Of a stretch of DNA of 64,000 nt, positions 16,623 to 25,455 are shown piece after piece. The notes under the pieces are model-generated. The model was not told where the DNA came from and ran no database searches. It saw only the letters and a list, made by a program, of their open reading frames with translations. Numbering within the stretch: position 1 is the first letter of the stretch; each line of letters begins with the position of its first letter. The stretch comes from Streptomyces sp. Ru72 (lineage in GTDB: Bacteria; Actinomycetota; Actinomycetes; Streptomycetales; Streptomycetaceae): the NCBI RefSeq assembly GCF_002920635.1, contig NZ_PQSR01000009.1, positions 1 to 64,000 of the forward strand. Direction: 5' to 3'. The translations under genes and the position numbers were made by a program.

Positions 16623-18235
16623 CCGTCCGCGTCCTCCCCGCCGCCGGCGACCTCGACGCCGCCCGCTCGCTCACCACCCTGCTCGGCCAGCTCCCCGACG
16701 CCGAGCCCGCTCCGCCCGTCCACGACTCCACGGCCCTGCTCGACACCCTGGCGCGCCTGGCCGCGGACTCCCTCGACGAGCTGCCCGAGGTCGTCGTCGT
16801 GCACGAGCGGATCGGCCCGGTGCCCGCGCTCGACCTGATCCGCGACCTGGTGATGCGGTTCCCGGCGGTCGGGGTCGTCCTCGTCACCGCCGACACCAGC
16901 ACCGGCGTGCTCACCGCCGCGATGGACTCCGGCGCCCGCGGCATCGTCACCCTGCCCCTCGGCTACGACGCCCTCGCCGAACGCGTCCAGGCCGCCGCCA
17001 CCTGGTCCGCCGGGATGCGGCGCCACCTGAGCAGCGGCGCCCCGGAGTCGTACGCCGGCCCCGGAGGGACCGTGGTCGCGGTGACCGGCGCGAAGGGCGG
17101 CGTCGGCGCCACGGTCGCGGCCGTGCACCTCGCGCTCGCCGCCCGGGCGTCGGGCCGCACGGTCGCGCTGGTCGACCTCGACCTCCAGTCCGGGGACATC
17201 GCCTCCTACCTCGACGTGCAGTTCCGGCGCTCGGTCGCCGACCTCGCCGGGATCGCGGACATCAACCCGCGCGTCCTCCAGGACGCCCTCTACACCCACG
17301 ACAGCGGCATCGGACTGCTCCTCGCCCCCGCCGAGGGCGAACGCGGGGAGGAGGTCACCGACCGGGTGACCCGCCAGGTCCTCGGCGCGCTGCGCTCCCG
17401 CCACGACGTGGTGATCGTCGACTGCGGCTCGCAGATGACCGCCGCCACCGCCGCGGCCGTCGAGATCGCCGACCAGGCCGTGCTGCTGGTCACCCCGGAC
17501 GTGGTCGCGGTCCGCGCGGCCAAGCGGATGGTCCGCCTGTGGGACCGGCTCCAGATCCGCAAGGCCGAGGAGACGCTGACCGTCGTCAACCGCCACTCGC
17601 GCGGTACGGAGATCCAGCCCGCCCTCGTCGAACGCGTCACCGGCACCAAAGTGGCCCGCGCCGCCGTCCCGGCCGCCTTCAAGGAACTCCAGTCGGTCGT
17701 GGACGCCGGACGCCTCCAGGACCTCGACGCCCGCTCCACCGTCAAGCAGGCGCTGTGGGCGCTGGCGGGGGAGCTGGAGCTGGTCAAGGCGCAGGAGGCC
17801 GGCGGGCGGCGGCGCCGGGCACCGTCGGACCGGGGCGCGCTGAGCCTGTGGCGCAAGGGTGGCGACCGGGGGTCGGTGACCCTGGAGTTCGCCGGGATGT
17901 TCCCGCTGGTGCTGGTCGTGCTGGCGCTGCTGTGGGAGTGCGTGCTGTACGGCTACACGTACTCGCTGGCGGGCAACGCGGCGGACGAGGCGGCTAGGGC
18001 GGGTACGGCGGCGTTCGCGGCGTCCAAGGGGACCGACTACGACGGGGCCTGCGAGGCGGCGGGCGCCGAGCACCTGCCGGACGCCTGGAGCGGCGCGGAG
18101 ATCCGTTGCGTCCCGGAGGGACCGGTGATGAAGGCGACCGTGAAGGCCGACGTACCGCTGTTCTTCCCGGGCATCAACCCGGGCTGGCACGTGGAAGGCA
18201 GCGCGGGCGCGGCGCTGGAGGGAGACGCCGGGTGA
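16619..18235 (+). CDS. CpaE-like MinD/ParA ATPase fused in frame to a TadE-like pseudopilin
   Basis: 538 residues in one open frame. Residues 1-135 form a receiver-like domain; 150-395 form a MinD/ParA-type ATPase with deviant Walker A GAKGGVGAT (158-165) and DLDLQSGD (187-193). From 400 the chain is Arg-rich, then DRGSVTLEFAGMFPLVL begins a TadE module: Gly418 precedes a type IV prepilin-like site with Glu423 at +5, a hydrophobic helix 425-446, and a C-terminal domain with two Cys. CpaE localises Tad machinery and TadE is a minor pseudopilin, normally encoded by separate genes. I find no stop, in-frame ATG/GTG with a ribosome site, or SD near the junction. The fusion could be real, cleaved at Gly418, or caused by a lost stop. 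Confidence 0.8.
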   Translation: MTVRVLPAAGDLDAARSLTTLLGQLPDAEPAPPVHDSTALLDTLARLAADSLDELPEVVVVHERIGPVPALDLIRDLVMRFPAVGVVLVTADTSTGVLTAAMDSGARGIVTLPLGYDALAERVQAAATWSAGMRRHLSSGAPESYAGPGGTVVAVTGAKGGVGATVAAVHLALAARASGRTVALVDLDLQSGDIASYLDVQFRRSVADLAGIADINPRVLQDALYTHDSGIGLLLAPAEGERGEEVTDRVTRQVLGALRSRHDVVIVDCGSQMTAATAAAVEIADQAVLLVTPDVVAVRAAKRMVRLWDRLQIRKAEETLTVVNRHSRGTEIQPALVERVTGTKVARAAVPAAFKELQSVVDAGRLQDLDARSTVKQALWALAGELELVKAQEAGGRRRRAPSDRGALSLWRKGGDRGSVTLEFAGMFPLVLVVLALLWECVLYGYTYSLAGNAADEAARAGTAAFAASKGTDYDGACEAAGAEHLPDAWSGAEIRCVPEGPVMKATVKADVPLFFPGINPGWHVEGSAGAALEGDAG

Positions 18236-18639
18236 AGGGCAACTTCCGCCGCCACCGCACGCGGATGAAGCGAACCCGCCGCTGGGACGACCGCGGCGTC
18301 TCCATGCTCGAGTTCGCCGGCTTCCTGCCCGTCCTCCTCGTCATCGGCATGGCCGCCATCCAGCTCGGCCTCATCGGTTACGGCATCAACCAGGCCGGGT
18401 CGGGGGCACGGGCAGCTGCACGAGCGGGATCACAACACCGGGACGGAGTGGCGGCAGGCATTGCCGCGGTGAGTGACTGGCTGGACCCTGCGCCGGACGT
18501 CCAGGAGGGCGCCGACACGACCACCGCCACCGTCACCGTCCGCGTGCCGGCGGTGATCCCCCTCTTCGACAACATCCCCGTGCGCCGCCGCGCCACCATG
18601 CCCAACGACCCGGACCCCTTCATCCCGGGAAGGAGCTGA
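18232..18639 (+). CDS. tadE: TadE-family pseudopilin
   Basis: 135 residues from GTG 18232, overlapping the previous stop as GTGA. A basic N-terminus (RRHRTRMKRTRRWDDRG) leads to the prepilin-like site G-VSMLEF with Glu at +5, then a hydrophobic helix (AGFLPVLLVIGMAAIQLGLIG) and an extracytoplasmic domain. TadE-like proteins are minor pseudopilins needed for Flp pilus assembly and are normally processed by a TadV-type peptidase. It is the second TadE module in a row, after the CpaE fusion. Confidence 0.88.
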   Translation: MKGNFRRHRTRMKRTRRWDDRGVSMLEFAGFLPVLLVIGMAAIQLGLIGYGINQAGSGARAAARAGSQHRDGVAAGIAAVSDWLDPAPDVQEGADTTTATVTVRVPAVIPLFDNIPVRRRATMPNDPDPFIPGRS

Positions 18640-18647
18640 CGACCGGC

Positions 18648-19988
18648 ATGAGCCTCCGCTCCCGTATCGCCGCCCCCGACGACGGGGGAGCCGCCCGTGA
18701 GGACGGACACCTCGTCGCGGTCTACCGCGCCAAGCTCCTGGAGGAGATCGACCTCGCCGAGATGTCGGGCCTCGCCACCGCCGAACGCCGGGTCCGGCTC
18801 GAACGCGTCCTCGGCCACATCATCAGCCGCGAAGGCCCGGTCCTCTCCTCCGCCGAGCGTTCCCAGCTGATCCGGCGGGTCGTCGACGAGGCCCTCGGCC
18901 TCGGTGTCCTCGAACCGCTCCTCGCCGACGCCTCCATCACCGAGATCATGGTCAACGGCCCCGACTCGATCTTCGTGGAGCGGGCGGGCCGCGTCGAACA
19001 GCTCCCGCTCCGCTTCGCCTCCGCCGAGCAGCTGATGCAGACGATCGAACGCATCGTCTCCACCGTCAACCGCCGCGTCGACGAGTCGAACCCCATGGTC
19101 GACGCCCGTCTGCCCAGCGGCGAGCGCGTCAACGTCATCATCCCGCCGCTCGCCCTGACCGGCCCCACCCTCACCATCCGCCGCTTCCCGCGCGCCTACA
19201 CCCTGCCCGAACTCATCGGCCTCGGCTCGCTCGACGAGCAGATGCTGATGCTGCTCGCCGCGTTCGTCCGCGCCCGCTTCAACCTGATCGTCAGCGGCGG
19301 CACGGGCTCCGGGAAGACGACCCTGCTCAACGCGCTCTCCGGGCTCATCCCCTCCCGGGAACGCATCATCACCATCGAGGACTCCGCCGAACTCCAGCTC
19401 CAGCAGGAGCACGTCATCCGCCTGGAGTCCCGCCCGCCGAACGTCGAGGGCAAGGGTCAGATCACCATCCGCGACCTGGTCCGCAACAGCCTCCGCATGC
19501 GGCCGGACCGGATCATCGTCGGCGAGGTCCGCGGCGGCGAGACGCTCGACATGCTCCAGGCGATGTCGACGGGCCACGACGGCTCCCTCGCCACCGTCCA
19601 CGCCAACTCGGCCGAGGACGCGCTCATGCGGTTGCAGACCCTCGGCTCGATGTCTGAGGTCATGATCCCCTTCGAGGCGCTGAAGGACCAGATCAACTCG
19701 GCCGTCGACGTGGTCGTGCAGCTCGCCCGGTACCCCGACGGCTCCCGCAAGGTCGTGGAGATCGCACTCGTCGTGTCGCACGGCCGTGAGCAGTTCCGCG
19801 TCGCCACCGTGTCCCGTTTCGTGCCCCAGCCCCTCGGCCCCGACCGGATCGTCCGCGGGCGCTTCGAGCACCTCCCGCTGCCGCGGCCGGTCGCGGAGAA
19901 GCTGTACGGCGCGGGCGAACCGCTTCCGCCGGCCTTCGGGGTCGCGGACGCCCTCGACGTACTGAACACGAGGCAGGCCATCGGATGA
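18648..19988 (+). CDS. cpaF: CpaF/TadA secretion ATPase of the Flp/Tad pilus
   Basis: 446 residues, a full-length type II/IV secretion ATPase. Walker A is [10 protein letters not shown] (216-225); the Asp box ([11 protein letters not shown]), Walker B ([14 protein letters not shown]) and His box ([15 protein letters not shown]) follow in order. It is the hexameric cytoplasmic motor that powers pilus extrusion. ATG 18648 has GGAAGGAG upstream, overlapping the end of tadE. TadB and TadC follow directly. Confidence 0.95.
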   Translation: MSLRSRIAAPDDGGAAREDGHLVAVYRAKLLEEIDLAEMSGLATAERRVRLERVLGHIISREGPVLSSAERSQLIRRVVDEALGLGVLEPLLADASITEIMVNGPDSIFVERAGRVEQLPLRFASAEQLMQTIERIVSTVNRRVDESNPMVDARLPSGERVNVIIPPLALTGPTLTIRRFPRAYTLPELIGLGSLDEQMLMLLAAFVRARFNLIVSGGTGSGKTTLLNALSGLIPSRERIITIEDSAELQLQQEHVIRLESRPPNVEGKGQITIRDLVRNSLRMRPDRIIVGEVRGGETLDMLQAMSTGHDGSLATVHANSAEDALMRLQTLGSMSEVMIPFEALKDQINSAVDVVVQLARYPDGSRKVVEIALVVSHGREQFRVATVSRFVPQPLGPDRIVRGRFEHLPLPRPVAEKLYGAGEPLPPAFGVADALDVLNTRQAIG

Positions 19989-20013
19989 TCCCCGCCCACC
20001 CCAGGAGCCGGTC

Positions 20014-20961
20014 ATGAACGATCCCGCCCTCCTCGCCCTCGGCGCCACCGTCCTCACCGGCACGCTCGCCGTCGCGGGCGTGCACTCGTACGCCTCCGGC
20101 CGCGCCCAGCGCCGGGCGCTCGTCGACCGGCTCTCCGGCGCCGCGGGCGGCCCGGTCCGCACGGCTGCCGGCCGCGCACGGCGCTTCACGGCCGTGGACC
20201 GCAGGCTGCGCCGCACCCGCCTGGGACGCGCCATCCACATGCGCCTGTCGGCCACGGGCCTCGATCTGACGGCGGGGGAGTTCTTCACCTACGTCGTCGC
20301 CGTCGTTGTCGCGCTGTGGCTGATCGCGGCGTCCACCCTGGCGCCCTTCTTCGGCCCGATCGCCGGCCTGGTCGGCATCTGGAGCGCGGCCATCTTCCTC
20401 AACTGGCAGCGTCAGAAACGCATCGAGGCCTTCATCAACCAACTCCCCGACGTGGCCCGTCTGCTGGCCAACGCCACGGCCGCCGGACTCGCGCTGCGCA
20501 CCGCACTCGCCATGGCGGCGGAGGAGCTGGAGGCCCCGGCGGGCGAGGAACTCGCCCGGGTCGCCGACCAGCTGTCGCTGGGCCGCTCGGTCGACGACGC
20601 CCTGGACGAACTGGCCGAACGCCTCCCGTCGCGCGAGCTGATCGTCCTCGTCACCACCCTCGTCCTCGCCAACAAGGCGGGCGGCTCGGTGGTCAACTCC
20701 CTGCGCAACCTCACCCAGACCCTGGAGGACCGCAAGGAGACCCGGCGCGAGGTCCGCACGATGCTCTCCGAGGTCAACGCCACGGCCTTCACGGTCCCGA
20801 TGCTCGGCCTCGGTTCCCTGATCCTGGTCAACTCGTCGAACGAGGGCGCGCTGGAACGCGTCACCGGCTCCCCGCTCGGCCAGGGCCTCGTCCTGCTCTC
20901 CCTCGGCCTCTACACGATCGGCTTCTTCGTCATCCGTCGCCTCGGCAAGATCGAAGTGTGA
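20014..20961 (+). CDS. tadB: TadB-like inner-membrane platform protein
   Basis: 315 residues: an N-terminal helix (about 5-25), a basic cytoplasmic stretch, a helix pair (about 90-128), a type II secretion F domain (about 138-265, FINQLPDVARLLANATAAGLALRTAL) and C-terminal helices (about 268-312). TadB and TadC form the membrane platform above the CpaF motor. ATG 20014 has AGGAG 8 nt upstream. Confidence 0.92.
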   Translation: MNDPALLALGATVLTGTLAVAGVHSYASGRAQRRALVDRLSGAAGGPVRTAAGRARRFTAVDRRLRRTRLGRAIHMRLSATGLDLTAGEFFTYVVAVVVALWLIAASTLAPFFGPIAGLVGIWSAAIFLNWQRQKRIEAFINQLPDVARLLANATAAGLALRTALAMAAEELEAPAGEELARVADQLSLGRSVDDALDELAERLPSRELIVLVTTLVLANKAGGSVVNSLRNLTQTLEDRKETRREVRTMLSEVNATAFTVPMLGLGSLILVNSSNEGALERVTGSPLGQGLVLLSLGLYTIGFFVIRRLGKIEV

Positions 20962-20974
20962 GGGGGAGAACGCG

Positions 20975-21865
20975 ATGCTTCCGCTGCTCCTCGCCTTACT
21001 GATGGCGGTCTCCGTCGCCGGGGTCCTCCTCGGCGTCCGGATGATCCGCGCGGACGCGAAGCTGCCGAGCGACCTCGCACTGGCCCTGGAGGTCGGCGCC
21101 ACCCGGGTGTCCAGGACGGGCTCGGCGGTCGACCGCCTCGGCATGCGCCTCGCCCCACTCGTGCTGCGCCTGATGGGTCCGCGCCGCGTCGAGGCCAAAC
21201 GCCGCCGCATCGACATGGCGGGCAACCCCGGCGGCCTGACCCTGAACCGGTACGCCGCACGCCGGGCGGTCTACGGCATCTTCGGCCTGGTCCTCGGCCT
21301 GATGTTCCTCACGAACGGCCGACTCCTCTTCGCCGCCGCGACGTTCGCCTTCGGGCTGTTCGCCGCCGACGCCCTGATCTGGCAGGCCATCCGGGAACGC
21401 AAGGACGTCATCGACCGCACCCTGCCGGACTTCCTGGACGTCCTCGCGGTCGTCGTCTCGGCGGGCCTGGGCTTCCGGCAGGCCCTCGACCGGGTCGCGG
21501 AGAAGTACGAGGGCCCCTGGGCCGACGAACTGCGCATCACGCTGCGCCAGATGGACATGGGCGTCAGCCGCCGCCAGGCCTTCGACGAACTGCGCAGGCG
21601 CAACTCCTCCGAACAGGTCGCCCAGTTCGTCTCCGCTCTGCAACAGGGCGAGGAACTGGGCTCGCCCATCGCCGAAACCCTCATCCAGCTGGCCACGGAC
21701 ATGCGCCGCACGGACGCCCAGAACGCCCGCCGCCGCGCCGCCAAGACGATCCCCAAGGCCACGCTGGTCACCCTGGTGTTCATGCTCCCGGCGACGATGA
21801 TCCTGATCGCGACCGGGATGTTCCTGGGGTCGGGGACGGACTTCGGATCGATTCTGGGCCGATGA
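20975..21865 (+). CDS. tadC: TadC-like inner-membrane platform protein
   Basis: 296 residues with the same layout as TadB: N-terminal helix (about 2-20), helix pair (about 90-128), T2SF domain (about 135-260, DRTLPDFLDVLAVVVSAGLGFRQAL region) and a C-terminal helix. GGGGGAG precedes ATG 20975, and the stop overlaps the histidine-kinase start as ATGA, which ties the two-component genes to the pilus operon. Confidence 0.92.
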   Translation: MLPLLLALLMAVSVAGVLLGVRMIRADAKLPSDLALALEVGATRVSRTGSAVDRLGMRLAPLVLRLMGPRRVEAKRRRIDMAGNPGGLTLNRYAARRAVYGIFGLVLGLMFLTNGRLLFAAATFAFGLFAADALIWQAIRERKDVIDRTLPDFLDVLAVVVSAGLGFRQALDRVAEKYEGPWADELRITLRQMDMGVSRRQAFDELRRRNSSEQVAQFVSALQQGEELGSPIAETLIQLATDMRRTDAQNARRRAAKTIPKATLVTLVFMLPATMILIATGMFLGSGTDFGSILGR

Positions 21866-23166
21866 CGATGAGCCGCACGAGTCATCCCGCCCCCGGGTAC
21901 TTGGAGGACGACGCCCCCGCTCCCGCCAGCGTCCTCCTCCAGCTCGGTGCGCTCCAGGCGCTGTGCCGCCAGACCGTGGCCGTACGACTCGCCCTGATCC
22001 TGATCGGCACACCCTTCGCCCTGGCCAACACGGACCAGGAAGGTCCCCGCTACGCCGCCGTCGCGGCAGCCGTCCTCGGCGTCACGACCTCGTACGCCGT
22101 GCTCCGCGACTGGAACCGCGTGGGCCCACGCCTCCTGGCCCACCCCACCCTGATGGCGCTGGACCTGCTCTTCGTCGCCACACTGCTCCTGACCGCCTCC
22201 CCGGCCTCTCCCCTCGCGTACGCCACGGTCTGCACGCCCCTGCTGTCCGGCCTGCTGTACGGCTGGCGCGGCGCGGGCGTCCTCACGGGCCTCCAGCTCG
22301 CGGTGGTCCTCTCGGTCTTCCGGGCCTGGGAACACCATCCCGGCGCGGCTACCAGCACACTCCTCATCGCCGGTTTCTGCGCCGCCGCCGGCGTCATCGG
22401 GGTGACCTTGCGCAACCTGATGTTCCGTATCGGCGTGGCCGGCGAGGCGCTGTCCCAGGCCAATGCCCGCCTGGCCGCGGCAGAGGCGGTGGAGGCCGAA
22501 CGGGCCCGCCTGGCCCGGGAGATGCACGACTCGGTGGCGAAGACGCTGCACGGCCTGGCCCTGGCGGCACAGGCACTGGCCGCCTCGGCCGACCACGGCG
22601 ACCCGGACACGCTCAAGCGCCAGGCCACCCTGGTCGCCGGGGCCGCACGCAGAGCGGCCGCGGAGTCCCGCGCCGTGCTGTGCGACCTGCGACGCCGTAC
22701 GGGCGTCACGCCGGCTCACCTGGACCTGGCGGACGAACTCACCCTCCTCACCCAGGATTTCGCCGACCGCACCGGCGCGACAGTGGCCCTGAGAAAACCG
22801 GACGCCCCCCTGCTCCTGCCGTACACGACCGCCCAGCACGTCCTGGCGATCGCCTCGGAGGCGCTGGAGAACACCCATCGCCACGCCCGAGCGAGCCGGA
22901 TACACATCGCGCTCGAGGCGCCCCGCAACGCCGTGCTGGACCTACGGGTGGGGGACAACGGTGTCGGCCTGCCCCCGTCGACCACGCCCGACGGCCTGGC
23001 GAAAACCGGCCACTTCGGCCTGCTCGGCATGACGGAACGCGCCGCCTCACTCGGCGGCCACCTCAGCCTGGGCCGCTCACCGCTGGGCGGCGCCGAGATC
23101 CACCTGCACCTCCCTCTCCCCGCGACCGCTTCCCCCGCCCCGCAAGAGGAGGCCGCACATGCCTGA
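21862..23166 (+). CDS. sensor histidine kinase (NarL-partner type) in the Tad locus
   Basis: 434 residues. The N-terminal sensor is a membrane domain with about five helices (45-190). HisKA_3 follows, with the phospho-acceptor His222 in REMHDSVAKTLHG, and a HATPase_c domain (about 310-420) with ENTHRHA (N box) and DNGVGLP (G1 box). It most likely phosphorylates the response regulator whose gene overlaps its 3' end by 8 bp. Because it is translationally coupled to tadC, it probably senses envelope state and adjusts pilus expression; that is inference. Confidence 0.93.
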   Translation: MTMSRTSHPAPGYLEDDAPAPASVLLQLGALQALCRQTVAVRLALILIGTPFALANTDQEGPRYAAVAAAVLGVTTSYAVLRDWNRVGPRLLAHPTLMALDLLFVATLLLTASPASPLAYATVCTPLLSGLLYGWRGAGVLTGLQLAVVLSVFRAWEHHPGAATSTLLIAGFCAAAGVIGVTLRNLMFRIGVAGEALSQANARLAAAEAVEAERARLAREMHDSVAKTLHGLALAAQALAASADHGDPDTLKRQATLVAGAARRAAAESRAVLCDLRRRTGVTPAHLDLADELTLLTQDFADRTGATVALRKPDAPLLLPYTTAQHVLAIASEALENTHRHARASRIHIALEAPRNAVLDLRVGDNGVGLPPSTTPDGLAKTGHFGLLGMTERAASLGGHLSLGRSPLGGAEIHLHLPLPATASPAPQEEAAHA

Positions 23167-23914
23167 CCTGCCTGACCAGGCACAACCCGGCCCGCGCCTG
23201 CGCGTCCTCGTGGCCGACGACAACCCGGTCGTCCGGGCGGGCCTGACCGCCCTGCTGTCCGTCCACCACGACATCGAGGTGGTGGCGGAGGCGGCGGACG
23301 GCGCCCAGGCCCTCACGTACGCCACCCGGCACCACCCCGACGTCGTCCTCCTGGACCACCGCATGCCGGGCACGGACGGCCTGACGGCACTGCCGCGGCT
23401 GGCCGCCCAGGCCCCCGTGATGATGCTGACGTACAGCGGAGAACCCGAGGTGGTGGCGGAGGCACTGCGTCGCGGGGCCTCGGGCTACCTGGTCCACGGG
23501 GAGTTCACGGCGGCGGAACTGATCGCGGCGGTCCGGGGCCTCAGGGAGGGCCGACGGACGGTGTCCCCGTGCTCTGTCCGATCCTCGCTCGGCGCTTCCT
23601 ACGAAGAACGGGAAGTCTCTTCGCACCTGCAACCGGTTATGGCACAGTCGTCGGGGGTTCCGCCCGCCCGGGCGGCGGGTCTGCGGCGCCGCGCCGCCAG
23701 GTGGCCGTCCTTCGGGCTGAGTTCGAGGGAGGTGGAGGTCATGGACCTCATAGCGGCCGGCATGAACAACCGGCAGATCGCCGCCGCCTGCTTCATCAGC
23801 GAGAAGACGGTCAAGAACCACATCAACCGGATCTTCGCGAAGCTGCACAGCTCATCGCGGAGCGAAGCGATTGCTCGTTGGCTGGGGACGGCTCGGGAGG
23901 GGTGGAGCCGATGA
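23159..23914 (+). CDS. NarL/FixJ-type response regulator in the Tad locus
   Basis: 251 residues. The receiver domain (about 14-130) has the acidic pair Asp20-Asp21 and phospho-acceptor Asp66 in VVLLDHRMPG. After an unusually long linker (about 130-185) comes a LuxR-type HTH (about 188-245; LSSREVEVMDLIAAGMNNRQIA, ISEKTVKNHINRIFAKL). Its gene overlaps that of the kinase and precedes the flp pilin gene by 111 bp, where a regulated promoter could lie. Confidence 0.93.
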   Translation: MPDLPDQAQPGPRLRVLVADDNPVVRAGLTALLSVHHDIEVVAEAADGAQALTYATRHHPDVVLLDHRMPGTDGLTALPRLAAQAPVMMLTYSGEPEVVAEALRRGASGYLVHGEFTAAELIAAVRGLREGRRTVSPCSVRSSLGASYEEREVSSHLQPVMAQSSGVPPARAAGLRRRAARWPSFGLSSREVEVMDLIAAGMNNRQIAAACFISEKTVKNHINRIFAKLHSSSRSEAIARWLGTAREGWSR

Positions 23915-24025
23915 ATGCACCGGCGGGCGGAAGTTGGGCCCCTGGGCCCACGAAGAGTGAGAGTGTTCTCACCTACGGTGTTTCGGTTGGTGGTTGCCGC
24001 ATCGGGTGGGAGGGCCGGGGCCGTG

Positions 24026-24241
24026 ATGAACAGGATCAGGCGCGGGGTGAGCGCGTGGGGACGGGCCGTGGGTGTCCGGATGCGGGGGGCCGGACGCGAT
24101 GCGGGGGCGGGGTTCGTGGAGTATGCCGGGTTGATGATCATCATCGCCGGGATTTTCACGATGATCGACGGACTCGGCCTCGACGGCGCGATCTCGGGGG
24201 CCATCATGCGCGCCGTGAACAGCGTCATCGGTGGCGGCTGA
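24026..24241 (+). CDS. flp: Flp-type pilin precursor
   Basis: 71 residues from ATG 24026 (GTG immediately before it is also possible; GGAGGG upstream). The first 27 residues form a basic leader, and the processing site DAG-AGFVEYAG places Glu32 at +5 after Gly27, followed by a hydrophobic helix (LMIIIAGIFTMIDGLGL). This is the Flp prepilin layout; the mature pilin would be 44 residues. It is the probable major subunit of the pilus built by the surrounding Tad proteins. No prepilin peptidase gene is seen in the window. Confidence 0.85.
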   Translation: MNRIRRGVSAWGRAVGVRMRGAGRDAGAGFVEYAGLMIIIAGIFTMIDGLGLDGAISGAIMRAVNSVIGGG

Positions 24242-24252
24242 GCGCACGACAT

Positions 24253-24846
24253 TTGGCGGACGACCGGGGACAGACGCTCCCCCTCTACATCTGGCTGACA
24301 GGGATCCTGTTGTTCGCCGCGTTCGCCTTCTTCGCCTTCGCCCAAGCAGCGTCCGCACGCAATGGAGCTCAATCCGCGGCGGACGCTGCCGCCTTGGCGG
24401 CGGCACAGGATGCCCGGGACCAGCTGATGGACCGCATCCAGACCGCCGTTGGGCAAGAGGACGACTGGCTGACCTGGTTGGGCGGCCGACTGCCCGCTGA
24501 CGACGGAGCCACCGCCGCCGCGCAGCGATTGGCTGCTGAGAACGACTCGGCCCTCGAGGGCGAAGCCGAGCCGGTGACCAGGGGCGGCTATCCCGGATTC
24601 CAGGTGGCTGTGCAGACGAACTACACGGTGGGTGATTCGGTCATTCCCGGTACGGAGGGCATGCATGCGAGGGCCCATGCCATTGCAGTCATCGAACCGC
24701 GCTGCGACTTCGACGCGCAAGCGGACCCCAAGAAACTTGTGCGACTGAACTGCGACGGCCAGACCGTGGACATCGACCCCGAGAAGTTCAAACCGGTCGA
24801 CCTTCCTGACGCGTCCGTGCTGTTCTCCGTGCATCTGGCCGAGTGA
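24253..24846 (+). CDS. TadG/TadE-like pilus-assembly membrane protein
   Basis: About 197 residues. ADDRGQTLPLYIWLTGILL starts a TadE/G-like N-terminal helix, followed by ARNGAQSAADAAALAAAQDA, the typical post-helix segment of these proteins, and an extracytoplasmic domain with a Cys pair near the C-terminus. No ATG or GTG is available in frame near the expected start; TTG 24253 fits best, and CTG 24238 is an alternative. It begins 11 bp after flp, so it is probably cotranscribed. Confidence 0.75.
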   Translation: MADDRGQTLPLYIWLTGILLFAAFAFFAFAQAASARNGAQSAADAAALAAAQDARDQLMDRIQTAVGQEDDWLTWLGGRLPADDGATAAAQRLAAENDSALEGEAEPVTRGGYPGFQVAVQTNYTVGDSVIPGTEGMHARAHAIAVIEPRCDFDAQADPKKLVRLNCDGQTVDIDPEKFKPVDLPDASVLFSVHLAE

Positions 24847-24861
24847 AAGGAAGCCGTACCG

Positions 24862-25449
24862 ATGGATTTTCGGCACACCATGAAGGGCCGCAGGGCGCTG
24901 AGCGCGGTCGCGATCACCGCCGGGTTGCTCCTTGCGGTGGCCGGTTGCGGTGGGGGAGGCGATGGGAAGTCGGACAAGGAGGCCACGACCTCCGCCGCAC
25001 CCTCTCGGAGCAGCAGCGGTCCGAAGACGTCGCAGGCCCCCCATGCGGATCAGGTGCTCGCCGAGGTCAAAGGGGAGAACGGGCTGACACTCACGGTCAC
25101 CTCGGCCCGGCGCGACAGCGGGGGCTTCGTGACCGTGGAGGGGACGGTGACGAACAACACCGGCACGCTCTGGGTCGCCGCGAATTGGCGCGGCAACGAA
25201 CAGGAGCTGAAGAGGAACGGCGGCTCCATCGCCGGGGCCAGCCTGATCGACCAACAGGGCAAGAAGAGGTACCTGATCCTCCGCGACACTTCCGGCCGGT
25301 GCCTGTGCACGCAGTTCACCGGCGGTGTGCGGGAAGGCGAGACCGCACAATGGTTCGCTCAGTTTCCCGCCCCGCCCGAAGGCACCAACAAGGTCGACTT
25401 CCAGGTGGGCGCGATGCCGCCGGCATCCATCGAGATCTCCGAGGGGTGA
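24862..25449 (+). CDS. secreted lipoprotein of the Tad locus
   Basis: 195 residues from ATG 24862 with GAAAGGAAG upstream. The signal peptide ends in a lipobox, LLAVAGC, around Cys31, followed by a Gly/Ser/Thr-rich linker and a beta-rich domain (about 65-190) with a close Cys pair (GRCLCTQF). It is likely anchored to the outer face of the membrane. It lies between the TadG-like and OmpA-family genes, so a role in seating the pilus in the wall is plausible but unproven. Confidence 0.78.
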   Translation: MDFRHTMKGRRALSAVAITAGLLLAVAGCGGGGDGKSDKEATTSAAPSRSSSGPKTSQAPHADQVLAEVKGENGLTLTVTSARRDSGGFVTVEGTVTNNTGTLWVAANWRGNEQELKRNGGSIAGASLIDQQGKKRYLILRDTSGRCLCTQFTGGVREGETAQWFAQFPAPPEGTNKVDFQVGAMPPASIEISEG

Positions 25450-25455
25450 GAGACC

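Noticed and set aside
15539..18190. A very long open frame (883 codons) on the minus strand opposite the Tad genes
   Set aside because: It mirrors the third-position GC bias of the plus-strand genes and its product is Arg/Gly/Val-rich without any recognisable domain; an artefact of high GC.
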